A DNA stretch of 10,793 nucleotides from positions 1-10,793 of the forward strand of contig CAJTTH010000044.1 in assembly GCA_910579125.1 (NCBI GenBank), in the 5' to 3' direction. This DNA comes from an uncultured Oscillospiraceae bacterium. Lineage in GTDB: Bacteria > Bacillota > Clostridia > Oscillospirales > Ruminococcaceae. Positions within the stretch are counted from its first letter, which is position 1. Each line of letters begins with the position of its first letter. Position numbers and translations under genes: made by a program. The notes beneath the pieces were generated by a model. That model ran no database searches. It was not told the DNA's origin and was given only the letters and a program-made list of their open reading frames with translations. Shown in pieces: positions 1 to 6,426 of this stretch.

Positions 1-283
1 GAATGTAATGGTTTTTGAGATATTCTGAATAAATTTTCATATGATCATTGCCATCTTTTGATCGAACTGTGTGAGTGTGGTATGGTTCTGAATCAATTGG
101 TATTATTTCTGAAAAAATTTGTGAAACTTCTGCTGTACTGCGAGCAACATTATAATATTGGTTCCCAAAATTGGTAAGTACTTTTATAAGCATAGCACAT
201 TGATCTTGGAGTTCATGAAGATGGTCATATTGAACAACATATGCTGGATCTTCGTTTTCTTTTTTCTTTTTGGAACTAGACAT
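1..283 (-). CDS. Partial eukaryotic-type ORF, N-terminal 94 residues, possibly BAR-like helical protein
   Basis: An ATG at 283-281 opens a frame that stays open for 94 codons to the left edge, so the 3' end lies outside the window. The product starts MSSSKKKKENEDPAYVVQYD, a charged lysine-rich start, and continues with a long stretch that reads as amphipathic helix (residues about 18-60, including ELQDQCAMLIKVLTNFGNQY). Codons end mostly in A or T, unlike the bacterial genes to the right. No Shine-Dalgarno sequence precedes the ATG; the bases just upstream are AT-rich. The pattern recalls BAR or other membrane-binding helical domains of protists and fungi, but that is only an impression. It sits on the same strand as a eukaryotic-type tRNA-Arg, which supports a nuclear origin. 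It could also be a chance ORF in AT-rich DNA, although 94 sense codons without a stop at this composition argues against that. Confidence 0.55.
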   Translation of the reverse strand, partial: MSSSKKKKENEDPAYVVQYDHLHELQDQCAMLIKVLTNFGNQYYNVARSTAEVSQIFSEIIPIDSEPYHTHTVRSKDGNDHMKIYSEYLKNHYI

Positions 284-380
284 TCCATCTTTAATTTTTG
301 CCCATGAATGTATGACTTTAACTGACAATTAATGATTTTGCATAAAACAATAGTGTATGCATATAACCATAACTGACTAT

Positions 381-391
381 AAAAAAAAAAA
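381..391 (-). terminator. RNA polymerase III T-run terminator of the tRNA
   Basis: Eleven consecutive A on the + strand give eleven T on the tRNA's strand, starting immediately after the discriminator base. A T-run of four or more directly downstream is the standard stop signal for RNA polymerase III. There is no GC-rich hairpin before it, as a bacterial intrinsic terminator would need. Confidence 0.75.
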
Positions 392-464
392 CGTGCCACC
401 CAGGACTCGAACCTAGAATCTCATGCTCCGTAGGCACACGCCTTATCCATTGGGCCAGTGGTAC
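392..464 (-). tRNA. tRNA-Arg(ACG), eukaryotic nuclear type
   Basis: Read on the - strand, these 73 bases fold as a cloverleaf. The acceptor arms are GTACCAC and GTGGCAC (one A-C mismatch). The D arm carries GGATAA. The anticodon stem is TGTGC/GCATG around the loop CTACGGA, giving anticodon ACG (Arg, CGN codons). The T arm is CTAGG-TTCGAGT-CCTGG. Internal promoter boxes are evident: an A-box-like TGGCCCAATGG and a B-box GGTTCGAGTCC. There is no 3' CCA in the gene and a long T-run follows at once. The sequence resembles eukaryotic nuclear tRNA-Arg(ACG) far more than the bacterial form, whose D-arm and anticodon-stem sequences differ. The A at the first anticodon position would be edited to inosine. 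No intron is seen. Confidence 0.92.
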
Positions 465-673
465 TTACATCTTTTGAAAAATAATTAAATATATTAATTA
501 ATTTAATGAAATTATCATCAATATCCTTCATTATTTACAATAATAATAAAATTATTCTTACTGTTAACTTCTTATACTATTTAAATGTAACTAATAATAA
601 AAAATGAAAAGAAGCATTTGTGATATGTTTTCAAGTTATATCAGGAAAATATGTTCAAATATGTAAAAAACTC
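465..673. other. AT-rich stretch without genes; holds the eukaryote/bacterium junction
   Basis: I see no gene, RNA or clear signal here. The sequence is dominated by A and T, with short ATTAATTAATT-like palindromes and AATAATAAT runs near 480-600, which fits the flank of a eukaryotic tRNA. From about 600 the composition eases slightly before the bacterial promoter at 674. The exact changeover cannot be placed by eye, and no target-site duplication or inverted repeat marks it. Confidence 0.6.
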
Positions 674-702
674 TTGAAATCTTCTTCAAATAATTGTATA
701 AT
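674..702 (+). promoter_or_regulatory. Strong sigma-A (sigma-70 type) promoter
   Basis: A -35 box TTGAAA (674-679; consensus TTGACA) is followed after exactly 17 bases by a perfect -10 box TATAAT (697-702). Transcription would start near 709-711, leaving a leader of roughly 38 bases before the ATG at 748. The leader contains a good Shine-Dalgarno, GGAGG at 737-741. This is the only clear promoter I see for the first genes of the bacterial block. It shows that the bacterial sequence has begun by this point. A short imperfect dyad TTGAA-N6-TTCAA (674-689) overlaps the -35 region but is too small to call an operator. Confidence 0.85.
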
Positions 703-747
703 AGTAATGGAATTTGTTATTCGAAAAAAATATAACGGAGGAAAAAT

Positions 748-1377
748 ATGGAATTTATAAGTGAGCGTACCGCCTACACCATGATATCGGATACCGTTGT
801 AAAAGCGGGCGTTTCTTTGTTTAACGCTGTAAAGTACATCTATATGATCGCCGATAAGGATTTTTACAATATCAACGTTAAGGACATCTTCAAAATTGCT
901 CTGAAAAATATCACCGACACGACCTGTCTGTACAACACGGGTCTGAAACTTGACAAGGAACGCTGCAAGGAAATGAACTCCCCGGAATACGAGCGTGTGC
1001 TGTCGCTTATGGTGTATTCGTTCGCGGTAAGGCTGCCGGAGCTTAAAAACGTCAAGACCAAGGGCGGAGCGCTCAACGACAAGCAGATCAAGACGGTATA
1101 TGATATGGTCATTGCAAAGGGTGCTGGAAACTACGAGAACGCGATTTCGGACGATTTCGAGGAGATACGCCGCATGGTCAAGCTTGGCAAGCCCGTTCCC
1201 GCTTACGACGCGGAGTGGTTTAAGGGGTACGTTTACGGCTACGTTCCCGCGCTCGCCACGGTCAACAATAAGAATTTGTTCCTGCTGGGAAGCTGCGATA
1301 TCCTGTTCACGCTGTTCTACAGTGCGCTTGAGGACGAGCTGGAGCGCGTGCTGAATTCGCTTGCCGCGCAAGCATAA
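748..1377 (+). CDS. Hypothetical protein, 209 aa, soluble and mostly helical
   Basis: I do not recognise this family. The ATG at 748 follows GGAGG at 737-741 with a 6-base gap and lies behind a strong promoter, so start and strand are secure. The protein has no signal peptide and no convincing membrane segment. It reads as a chain of amphipathic helices, with a Lys/Asp-rich middle (residues about 60-120), a Tyr/Gly-rich patch near 160-170 (WFKGYVYGYVPALA) and a hydrophobic, aromatic C-terminal helix ending in LERVLNSLAAQA. No catalytic motif, zinc-binding cluster or nucleotide-binding loop is visible. The next gene starts 19 bases after its stop and is probably co-transcribed, which places it with the DegV-like lipid-binding protein. 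A long antisense ORF covers the same bases but has no promoter or ribosome site. Its role is unknown. Confidence 0.85.
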   Translation: MEFISERTAYTMISDTVVKAGVSLFNAVKYIYMIADKDFYNINVKDIFKIALKNITDTTCLYNTGLKLDKERCKEMNSPEYERVLSLMVYSFAVRLPELKNVKTKGGALNDKQIKTVYDMVIAKGAGNYENAISDDFEEIRRMVKLGKPVPAYDAEWFKGYVYGYVPALATVNNKNLFLLGSCDILFTLFYSALEDELERVLNSLAAQA

Positions 1378-1396
1378 AATTTACGGGAGGTTATCT

Positions 1397-2236
1397 ATGA
1401 GTAAAGTAAAGATATGCGCGGACAGCGTATGTGATCTGTCCGAGGAGCTTAAGGAGCGGTATGATATAAGCGTTGTTCCGCTGTATGTAAACAAGGGCGA
1501 CGAAACGCTCAAGGACGGTTCGGAGATCGGTCAGAAGGACGTTTTTGCCTACTTCCGCAGCACGGGAAAGCTGTGTAAGACCTCGGCAGTGAGCGTTGAT
1601 GATTTCACGAATTTCTACAGGGAGCAGCTTGTCGGTTATGACGAACTGATAATTATTACGATAAGCTCCGATTTTTCGGCGTGTTTTCAGAACGCGAATA
1701 TCGCTGCCGACGATTTCCCGAACGTGCGCGTTGTCGATTCGCGAAATCTGTCGACGGGCGAGGGTCTTGTAGCGGTTTCTGCGGCGAAGCTGGCAGCGGG
1801 CGGGCTTTCCGCGGACGAGATCGTCGAGAAGATCGGCGGGATAATCCCAAAGATCGACGCAACGTTTTTCGTGGCAAACGTGGAGTATCTTCACAAGGGC
1901 GGACGCTGCTCGTCAATAGCGGCTTTGGGTGCAAATCTGCTGAAGCTCAAGCCTTGTATCGCCGTACAGGACGGTAAAATGAAGGTTATCAAAAAATACC
2001 GCGGCAGCATTGAAAAGACGATAAAGGATTACGTCAAGGACAGGCTGGATGGCGCGGAGGTCGACGACGATCTGATCTTCATAACCCACACGACTGAGGC
2101 GGAAAATACGGCGCTTACCGCCGAGGAGATCAAGAAGTACAAGAACTTCAAAGAGATCGCCGTGACGGACGCGGGCTGCACGGTGGCTTGTCACTGCGGC
2201 GAGGATACGCTGGGTATTTTGTTTATCCGAAAGTAA
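1397..2236 (+). CDS. DegV family fatty-acid-binding protein
   Basis: DegV proteins are cytoplasmic two-domain proteins that bind one fatty acid; family members include the FakB subunits that present fatty acids to the kinase FakA for phosphorylation and phospholipid synthesis. This 279-residue product has the usual family length and landmarks: the N-terminal ADSVCDL segment (8-14), TSAVSVDDF (62-70), the ligand-contacting ISSDFSACFQNA region (89-100), VVDSRNLSTGEGL (112-124), and the hallmark EYLHKGGR (163-170) followed by LLKLKPCI and QDGKM. The C-terminal HxG loop, commonly HTGPG, is CHCGED here (265-270). The start is ATG 1397, chosen because GGGAGG at 1385-1390 lies just upstream; an in-frame start at 1361 would overlap the previous gene and lacks a ribosome site. 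No FakA-type kinase gene is present in the window, so its partner must lie elsewhere. Confidence 0.93.
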   Translation: MSKVKICADSVCDLSEELKERYDISVVPLYVNKGDETLKDGSEIGQKDVFAYFRSTGKLCKTSAVSVDDFTNFYREQLVGYDELIIITISSDFSACFQNANIAADDFPNVRVVDSRNLSTGEGLVAVSAAKLAAGGLSADEIVEKIGGIIPKIDATFFVANVEYLHKGGRCSSIAALGANLLKLKPCIAVQDGKMKVIKKYRGSIEKTIKDYVKDRLDGAEVDDDLIFITHTTEAENTALTAEEIKKYKNFKEIAVTDAGCTVACHCGEDTLGILFIRK

Positions 2237-2281
2237 TAGATACAAGCTGTTAGAGCATAGAATTACCAAGAGGTGAATTTT

Positions 2282-2689
2282 ATGCAAACCAACGACAATG
2301 TTCAGACTTTTTCATTTATGAGCGCGGAGCGTCCCGTGCTTGAAGCCGAAATACTTGGAGGCGCGGATTATCCTGATATCAAGGGCGAAGCGTATGTCTA
2401 TTTTTTACCCGACGGTATCTATTTGCAGGCGGATTTCGACAAGCTGCCCGAGAACAATGAATTCGGGTTTCATGTTCATGAGGGCTTGATTTGCGAGGCT
2501 CCGGGCGAAAAGCTGCTGCCGCTGCCGGATATGTACTCCGACAGAAACGGAAAGTCGTCAATGCAGATATATCTTGACCGCGTGACCTCAACGCAGATCG
2601 CGGGAAAGACTATCATGATGCATATAAAGAATGAGGACGGCACGGACGGAATAACCATAGCCTGCGGAATACTCAACAGAATTTTGTGA
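2282..2689 (+). CDS. Cu/Zn superoxide dismutase-like protein, degenerate metal site
   Basis: The 135-residue product follows the Cu/Zn-SOD fold from end to end: Greek-key strands with GEAYVYFLPDGIYLQADF (35-52), GFHVHEG (62-68), DRNGKSSM (87-94), IAGKTIMMH (106-114) and IACGI (126-130). Kept residues are the two copper-ligand histidines of HVH (64, 66), the late copper-ligand His (114) and the two cysteines that normally form the disulfide (71 and 128). Missing are the metal-bridging histidine, the whole zinc loop with its histidines, and the active-site Arg that precedes ACG (Thr here). The protein also lacks a signal peptide, whereas most bacterial SodC are exported. Canonical dismutase activity is therefore doubtful; copper binding or a structural role is possible. 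ATG 2282 is chosen over an in-frame GTG at 2273 because the latter lies within the Shine-Dalgarno AAGAGGTG. Confidence 0.8.
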   Translation: MQTNDNVQTFSFMSAERPVLEAEILGGADYPDIKGEAYVYFLPDGIYLQADFDKLPENNEFGFHVHEGLICEAPGEKLLPLPDMYSDRNGKSSMQIYLDRVTSTQIAGKTIMMHIKNEDGTDGITIACGILNRIL

Positions 2690-2748
2690 AAAACGATCTT
2701 TCCGGCGACGGTCGGGGAGATAAATAAAAATAACGGGAGTGTAAAATC

Positions 2749-4002
2749 ATGAGCGAGATAAGAGACGTTAATTTATGGGAGAGCGGCGCGCGCAAGATCG
2801 AGTGGGTAAAGCGCAATATGCCGCTGCTGAACGGCATTGAAAAGGAGTTCGCGGCTGAGCAGCCGTTCAAGGGCTTAAAGGTCGCGCTGTCGGTGCACTT
2901 GGAGGCAAAGACCGCGTACCTGTGCAAGGTGCTTGCGGCGGGCGGCGCGGAAATGTACGTCACGGGCAGCAACCCGCTGTCTACGCAGGACGACGTTGCG
3001 GCGGCGCTTGTTCACGACGGACTGAACGTGTTCGCATGGTATAACTCCACGGACGAGGAATACCACCGCCATATCTCAGCGGTAATCGACTGCGGACCGA
3101 ACATCATCATCGACGACGGCGGCGACCTTGTGAACCTTATCCACAACGAGCGCACCGACCTTATCCCGAATGTTATCGGCGGCTGCGAGGAGACGACCAC
3201 GGGCATTATCCGCTTGCTTGCCATGGATAAGGCAAAGGCGCTGAAATTCCCCATGGTTCTCGTAAACGACGCGGACTGCAAGCACCTTTTCGATAACCGC
3301 TATGGCACGGGACAGTCCGTCTGGGACGGCATCAACCGCACGACAAACCTTATCGTCGCGGGTAAGAACGTCGTTGTCGCGGGCTACGGCTGGTGCGGCA
3401 AGGGCGTTGCCATGCGCGCCAAGGGTCTCGGTGCTAAGGTCATTGTCACCGAGATCGACCCCATAAAGGCTATGGAGGCGGTAATGGACGGCTTCAAGGT
3501 TATGCCCATGCGCGAGGCAGCCAAAATCGGTGACTTTTTTGTTACTGTGACAGGCTGCGCGGACGTTATCGGCGAGGAGGCGTTCATGAATATGCGGGAC
3601 GGCGCTATATGCTGCAATGCGGGACATTTCGACGTCGAGGTGAATATGGCTAAACTGCGCGAGATCGCGGTTGACAGCTATGTTGCGAGAAATAATATTA
3701 TGGGCTACAAATTAAAGAACGGGAACAACGTGTTCGTCATCGCCGAGGGCAGACTTGTCAACCTCGCGGCGGGCGACGGTCACCCCGCAGAGATAATGGA
3801 TATGAGCTTCGCGATACAGGCGCTGTCGGCTGAGTACCTCGCGAAGAACAAGGACAAGCTCCGCGGCGGCGAGCGTATGACGGTCAACGTTCCCAAGGAG
3901 ATCGACCGCAAGGTTGCCGAGCGCAAGCTGAACGCGTGGGGCTTCGAGATCGACAGGCTCACGCCCGAACAAGAAAAGTACCTTGGAAGCTGGGAGGTTT
4001 AA
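2749..4002 (+). CDS. ahcY: S-adenosylhomocysteine hydrolase (adenosylhomocysteinase)
   Basis: This cytoplasmic NAD-dependent enzyme reversibly splits S-adenosylhomocysteine into adenosine and homocysteine, removing the inhibitory product of SAM-dependent methylation. The 417-residue length fits the shorter form found in archaea and many anaerobic bacteria. Visible landmarks are the substrate-site VHLEAKTAYL (49-58), NPLSTQDDV (75-83), DDGGDL (122-127), GGCEETTTG (144-152), the catalytic region with Lys178 and the FDN motif at Asp182, RYGTGQS (184-190), the Rossmann loop GYGWCGKG (212-219), GHFDVEV (292-298), and LAAGDGHPAEIMDMSFA (339-355). All key residues appear present. The start is supported by GGGAG at 2735-2739, 9 bases before the ATG. 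The 59-base gap from the SOD-like gene shows no clear promoter or terminator. It overlaps the following HAD gene by 20 bases, suggesting translational coupling. Confidence 0.97.
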   Translation: MSEIRDVNLWESGARKIEWVKRNMPLLNGIEKEFAAEQPFKGLKVALSVHLEAKTAYLCKVLAAGGAEMYVTGSNPLSTQDDVAAALVHDGLNVFAWYNSTDEEYHRHISAVIDCGPNIIIDDGGDLVNLIHNERTDLIPNVIGGCEETTTGIIRLLAMDKAKALKFPMVLVNDADCKHLFDNRYGTGQSVWDGINRTTNLIVAGKNVVVAGYGWCGKGVAMRAKGLGAKVIVTEIDPIKAMEAVMDGFKVMPMREAAKIGDFFVTVTGCADVIGEEAFMNMRDGAICCNAGHFDVEVNMAKLREIAVDSYVARNNIMGYKLKNGNNVFVIAEGRLVNLAAGDGHPAEIMDMSFAIQALSAEYLAKNKDKLRGGERMTVNVPKEIDRKVAERKLNAWGFEIDRLTPEQEKYLGSWEV

Positions 4003-4768
4003 CGTTCTGTTCTCCGATCTTGACGGTACGCTCATTTTTTCGGCGAGCTGCAAAAAGGTCGGAGATATTGTTGTGGAATATAAGGACGGCAAGGAAATAT
4101 CCTGTATTACTGCAAGGCAAGCCGAGCTTTTGCCGAAAATACGGAATATTATCCCCGTTACGACGCGCAGCGTGGAGCAGTATCGGCGAATTGAGTTTCC
4201 CGAGGGCTTCGCGCCCGAATACGCGCTTTGCGACAACGGCAGCACGCTGTTGATAAACGGTGAGCCGGACGGTCTGTGGTTGGAGCGCTCCGCCGAGATA
4301 CTTGCGGAGGCAATGGAGGAGATAGCGCAGTTTCGGGCAATTCTCGAGCGCGACCCCGACAGGCGCTTTGAGGTGCGGTTCGTTGACGGCTTTTTCCTGT
4401 TCACCAAGAGCGCTAACCCCAACATCACGCTCGCTAGGCTCGGCGTCGGTAAGCTCTGCGAGTGTTACACGACGGGCGAAAAGGTGTACGTTATTCCGAA
4501 AGCGCTCAACAAGGGCTTTGCGGTGGACCGTCTCGCGGAGCGTCTCGGTATCGCGCACGAAAATTTTTTCTGCGCAGGCGACAGCCTTATGGACGTGTCA
4601 ATGCTGAACGCCGCAAACACCGCAATATTCACGGACAACATTGACGAAAAAACGGTCACCGCTGAAAATAAAATTATCCGTCCGCAAAACGGTTTTACGG
4701 AGTTTGTTACGGAATTTGCGCGTGACCTTAACGTTGGGGGAGTGAGATTTTGTTCAATATACTTATAG
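3983..4768 (+). CDS. HAD-superfamily hydrolase (sucrose-phosphatase/Cof-like phosphatase)
   Basis: A cytoplasmic phosphatase of the haloacid dehalogenase superfamily, probably acting on a small phosphorylated metabolite; the substrate cannot be read from sequence. The 261 residues carry all four motifs: DLDGT with nucleophile Asp12 and acid Asp14; Thr60/Thr61 in PVTTRS (motif II); Lys177 in LNKG (motif III); and GDSLMD with Asp200 and Asp204 (motif IV). The insert between motifs II and III (about 70-170) is a C2-type cap, as in sucrose-phosphatase and Cof families. The start is uncertain. TTG 3983 lies inside the end of ahcY and gives a complete first beta strand (FNVLFSDLDG), but its ribosome site is weak. 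A good GGGAGG at 3992-3997 would instead serve a start near CTG 4007, which would remove that strand. The 3' end overlaps the response regulator by 19 bases. Confidence 0.88.
   Translation: MEAGRFNVLFSDLDGTLIFSASCKKVGDIVVEYKDGKEISCITARQAELLPKIRNIIPVTTRSVEQYRRIEFPEGFAPEYALCDNGSTLLINGEPDGLWLERSAEILAEAMEEIAQFRAILERDPDRRFEVRFVDGFFLFTKSANPNITLARLGVGKLCECYTTGEKVYVIPKALNKGFAVDRLAERLGIAHENFFCAGDSLMDVSMLNAANTAIFTDNIDEKTVTAENKIIRPQNGFTEFVTEFARDLNVGGVRFCSIYL
3992..3997 (+). promoter_or_regulatory. Shine-Dalgarno-like GGGAGG inside the 3' end of ahcY
   Basis: GGGAGG lies just before the ahcY stop codon (4000-4002) and downstream of the structurally preferred TTG start of the HAD gene. It would fit a start about 9 bases later (CTG 4007), not the TTG at 3983. 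It may be a coupling site that reloads ribosomes at the ahcY stop, or it may be chance. Confidence 0.35.
4736..4742 (+). promoter_or_regulatory. Strong Shine-Dalgarno deciding the TTG start of the response regulator
   Basis: GGGGGAG lies 7 bases before TTG 4750, inside the preceding HAD gene. No ATG or GTG in the right frame is available near it, and the TTG gives exactly the expected response-regulator N-terminus (FNILIVDD). This fixes a non-ATG start and translational coupling to the HAD gene. Confidence 0.75.
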
Positions 4769-5424
4769 TCGACGATCAGCCGAATATACGGCGGCTGTAC
4801 GAGTATACTCTCGAAAAGAACGGCTACCGTCCGTTCACCGCCGCCAACGGCGAGGAAGCGCTTGACGTTATCGACAGGCAGCATATCGATCTTGTTATAT
4901 TGGACGTGATGATGCCCGTATTGGACGGTTACGGCTGCCTGAAAGCGCTCCGCGACGGCGGCAGCAGCGTGCCCGTGCTAATCATTACGGCGAGGGATTC
5001 CGCCGAGGACGTTCGCAAATCGTTTATGCTCGGCACGGACGATTTTATGGTAAAGCCCGTCGATGAAATTGAAATGCTGCTGCGCATAAAAGCGCTCCTC
5101 CGACGCAGCAAGATAAGCGAGGAGCAGCGCATTTCCGTAGGCGGCACGGAGTTGGTTTACGACTCGTTTTCCGTGATACGCGAGGGCGCGGCGACGGTAC
5201 TTCCGCGCAAGGAGTTCCAGATACTTTTCAAGCTGCTGTCGTTCCCCGGGAAGACGTTCACGCGGCAGAATTTAATGGAGGAGTTCTGGAGCATGGATTC
5301 CGACAGCGAAGCGCGCACCGTTGACGTGCATATCAACCGTTTGCGTGAGCGTTTCAAGGATAACCCCGACTTCAAGATAGTGACCGTGCGCGGATTGGGT
5401 TATAAAGCGGTGAGAAACGACTGA
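4750..5424 (+). CDS. OmpR/PhoB-family response regulator
   Basis: A cytoplasmic DNA-binding regulator switched by phosphorylation from a partner histidine kinase. The 224 residues comprise a receiver domain (about 2-115) and a C-terminal winged helix (about 127-222). Receiver residues are intact: acidic pair Asp8-Asp9, phospho-acceptor Asp52 in VILDVMMP, switch Thr80 and Lys102 in VKP. The winged helix shows the usual LPRKEFQIL (helix 1), LMEEFW, and ARTVDVHINRLRERF recognition region, ending in VRGLGYKA. It starts with TTG behind a strong ribosome site. The partner is most likely the histidine kinase at 7092, which in this family normally follows directly; here two lower-GC genes stand between them. 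The target genes and the DNA site cannot be deduced. Nothing in the domain looks broken. Confidence 0.95.
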   Translation: MFNILIVDDQPNIRRLYEYTLEKNGYRPFTAANGEEALDVIDRQHIDLVILDVMMPVLDGYGCLKALRDGGSSVPVLIITARDSAEDVRKSFMLGTDDFMVKPVDEIEMLLRIKALLRRSKISEEQRISVGGTELVYDSFSVIREGAATVLPRKEFQILFKLLSFPGKTFTRQNLMEEFWSMDSDSEARTVDVHINRLRERFKDNPDFKIVTVRGLGYKAVRND

Positions 5425-5448
5425 TTTTTGCCGATTGAAGAGGTGGCT

Positions 5449-6312
5449 ATGCCTAAATGTTTTGTAAAAGATATAAATATTTGGTATGAAGCTTATGGCA
5501 AAGGCGATACTATCATATATTTGCAGTCAGTGCTCGGGGGAATAAACCCGGGAGCGTATTATTTCGCAGGAAGACTATCGGAGAAGTTCAGGGTGCTCAT
5601 TTGGGACGGACCTAACTGCGGGCAATCGGGAACGACAATTAAGGCGGCGCCCAGCGAATATCATTTGCATTGTGAATATCTGGAAGGGCTTTTGAATCTT
5701 CTGGGAGAAAATGCGGTACACATCGCAGGGTGTTCCGGCGGCGGTGAAATGGGACTTCTATTTGCGCATCTGTATCCCCAAAAAGTAAAAAGTCTCGCCA
5801 TGTACCGTCCAACGGATACTTCGTGCGGGCTTGAACAAGAAATTATTCGAGCGCGTTATTTTGACCTTGCCAACGCTGCAAGGCATTCAATGCGCGATGC
5901 GGTTGAGTTATCCGAAAAGCCTCCACAAACGAGGTTCGGAAGTGTTACACGATGGCTTGCGGAGTTGTTTTTTAAGGATGACAAGAAAATACTTTCAATG
6001 AATAATAACGAATTTTCGGAAATAATGGAGTGCTGGGGAAAGTGGATGGGCGATCCGCTATTTTACAGAGCCTGTTTGAGTGACGATGAACTGGGGAAAA
6101 TCGAAATTCCTGTGTTGATATTTCCTTGCTCCGACGACTATCACCCCGAAAGATTGGCGGCAGACCTGCACGATAATCTGCCGAATTCTACATATATACC
6201 ATCTGAAAAACATAGGACGGAAAGTGAGATATACAATGCGGAAAAAGCCGATAATCCGTTTGGCGGATTTGCGGATTTTGTGGACGCTTATCAAAAATTT
6301 ATGAGTGATTAA
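5449..6312 (+). CDS. Alpha/beta hydrolase fold protein
   Basis: A soluble 287-residue protein with the alpha/beta hydrolase layout. After the early strands comes the nucleophile elbow GCSGGG with Ser96, in the context VHIAGCSGGGEMGLLFAHLYP. A cap-like insert covers about 125-215, and a late strand PVLIFPCSDDYHPE supplies candidate acid Asp229 or Asp230. His255 in SEKHRTE is the likely catalytic His, though His232 is also possible. The usual oxyanion HG motif after the first core strand is replaced by LQSVLGG (25-31). The substrate is unknown; esterase, lactonase and haloperoxidase-like members share this outline. ATG 5449 is preferred to the in-frame TTG 5428 because GAAGAGGTGG (5437-5446) precedes it directly. 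The codon composition is more AT-rich than the flanking two-component genes, suggesting a separate origin. No signal peptide is seen. Confidence 0.88.
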   Translation: MPKCFVKDINIWYEAYGKGDTIIYLQSVLGGINPGAYYFAGRLSEKFRVLIWDGPNCGQSGTTIKAAPSEYHLHCEYLEGLLNLLGENAVHIAGCSGGGEMGLLFAHLYPQKVKSLAMYRPTDTSCGLEQEIIRARYFDLANAARHSMRDAVELSEKPPQTRFGSVTRWLAELFFKDDKKILSMNNNEFSEIMECWGKWMGDPLFYRACLSDDELGKIEIPVLIFPCSDDYHPERLAADLHDNLPNSTYIPSEKHRTESEIYNAEKADNPFGGFADFVDAYQKFMSD

Positions 6313-6426
6313 GTGCATTACAAGGTTTGCAGACGGATTTTGAGAAATGCGTAAATTTATCCATATTTCACGATAGTGTGTGCCGAGTATTGCATTATAA
6401 TATTGTCGGCGTCTAGAGGTTATATG

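Noticed and set aside
184..399. Minus-strand ORF of 71 codons overlapping the tRNA end and the eukaryotic ORF start
   Set aside because: It runs into the tRNA and its T-run and overlaps the longer frame starting at 283; the product is low-complexity and looks like chance in AT-rich DNA.
674..689. Dyad TTGAA-N6-TTCAA in the promoter as an operator
   Set aside because: Five-base arms in AT-rich DNA occur often by chance, and one arm is simply the -35 box; no second copy is seen elsewhere.
655..1371. Long antisense ORF (238 codons) opposite the first bacterial gene
   Set aside because: It lies opposite a gene with a clear promoter and ribosome site, lacks its own ribosome site, and has Arg/His/Val-rich composition typical of an antisense shadow in codon-biased DNA.
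6366..6401. Promoter before the P-loop kinase gene (TATAAT at 6396-6401)
   Set aside because: No -35-like hexamer lies at 16-18 bases upstream and there is no extended -10 TG, so it cannot be called.
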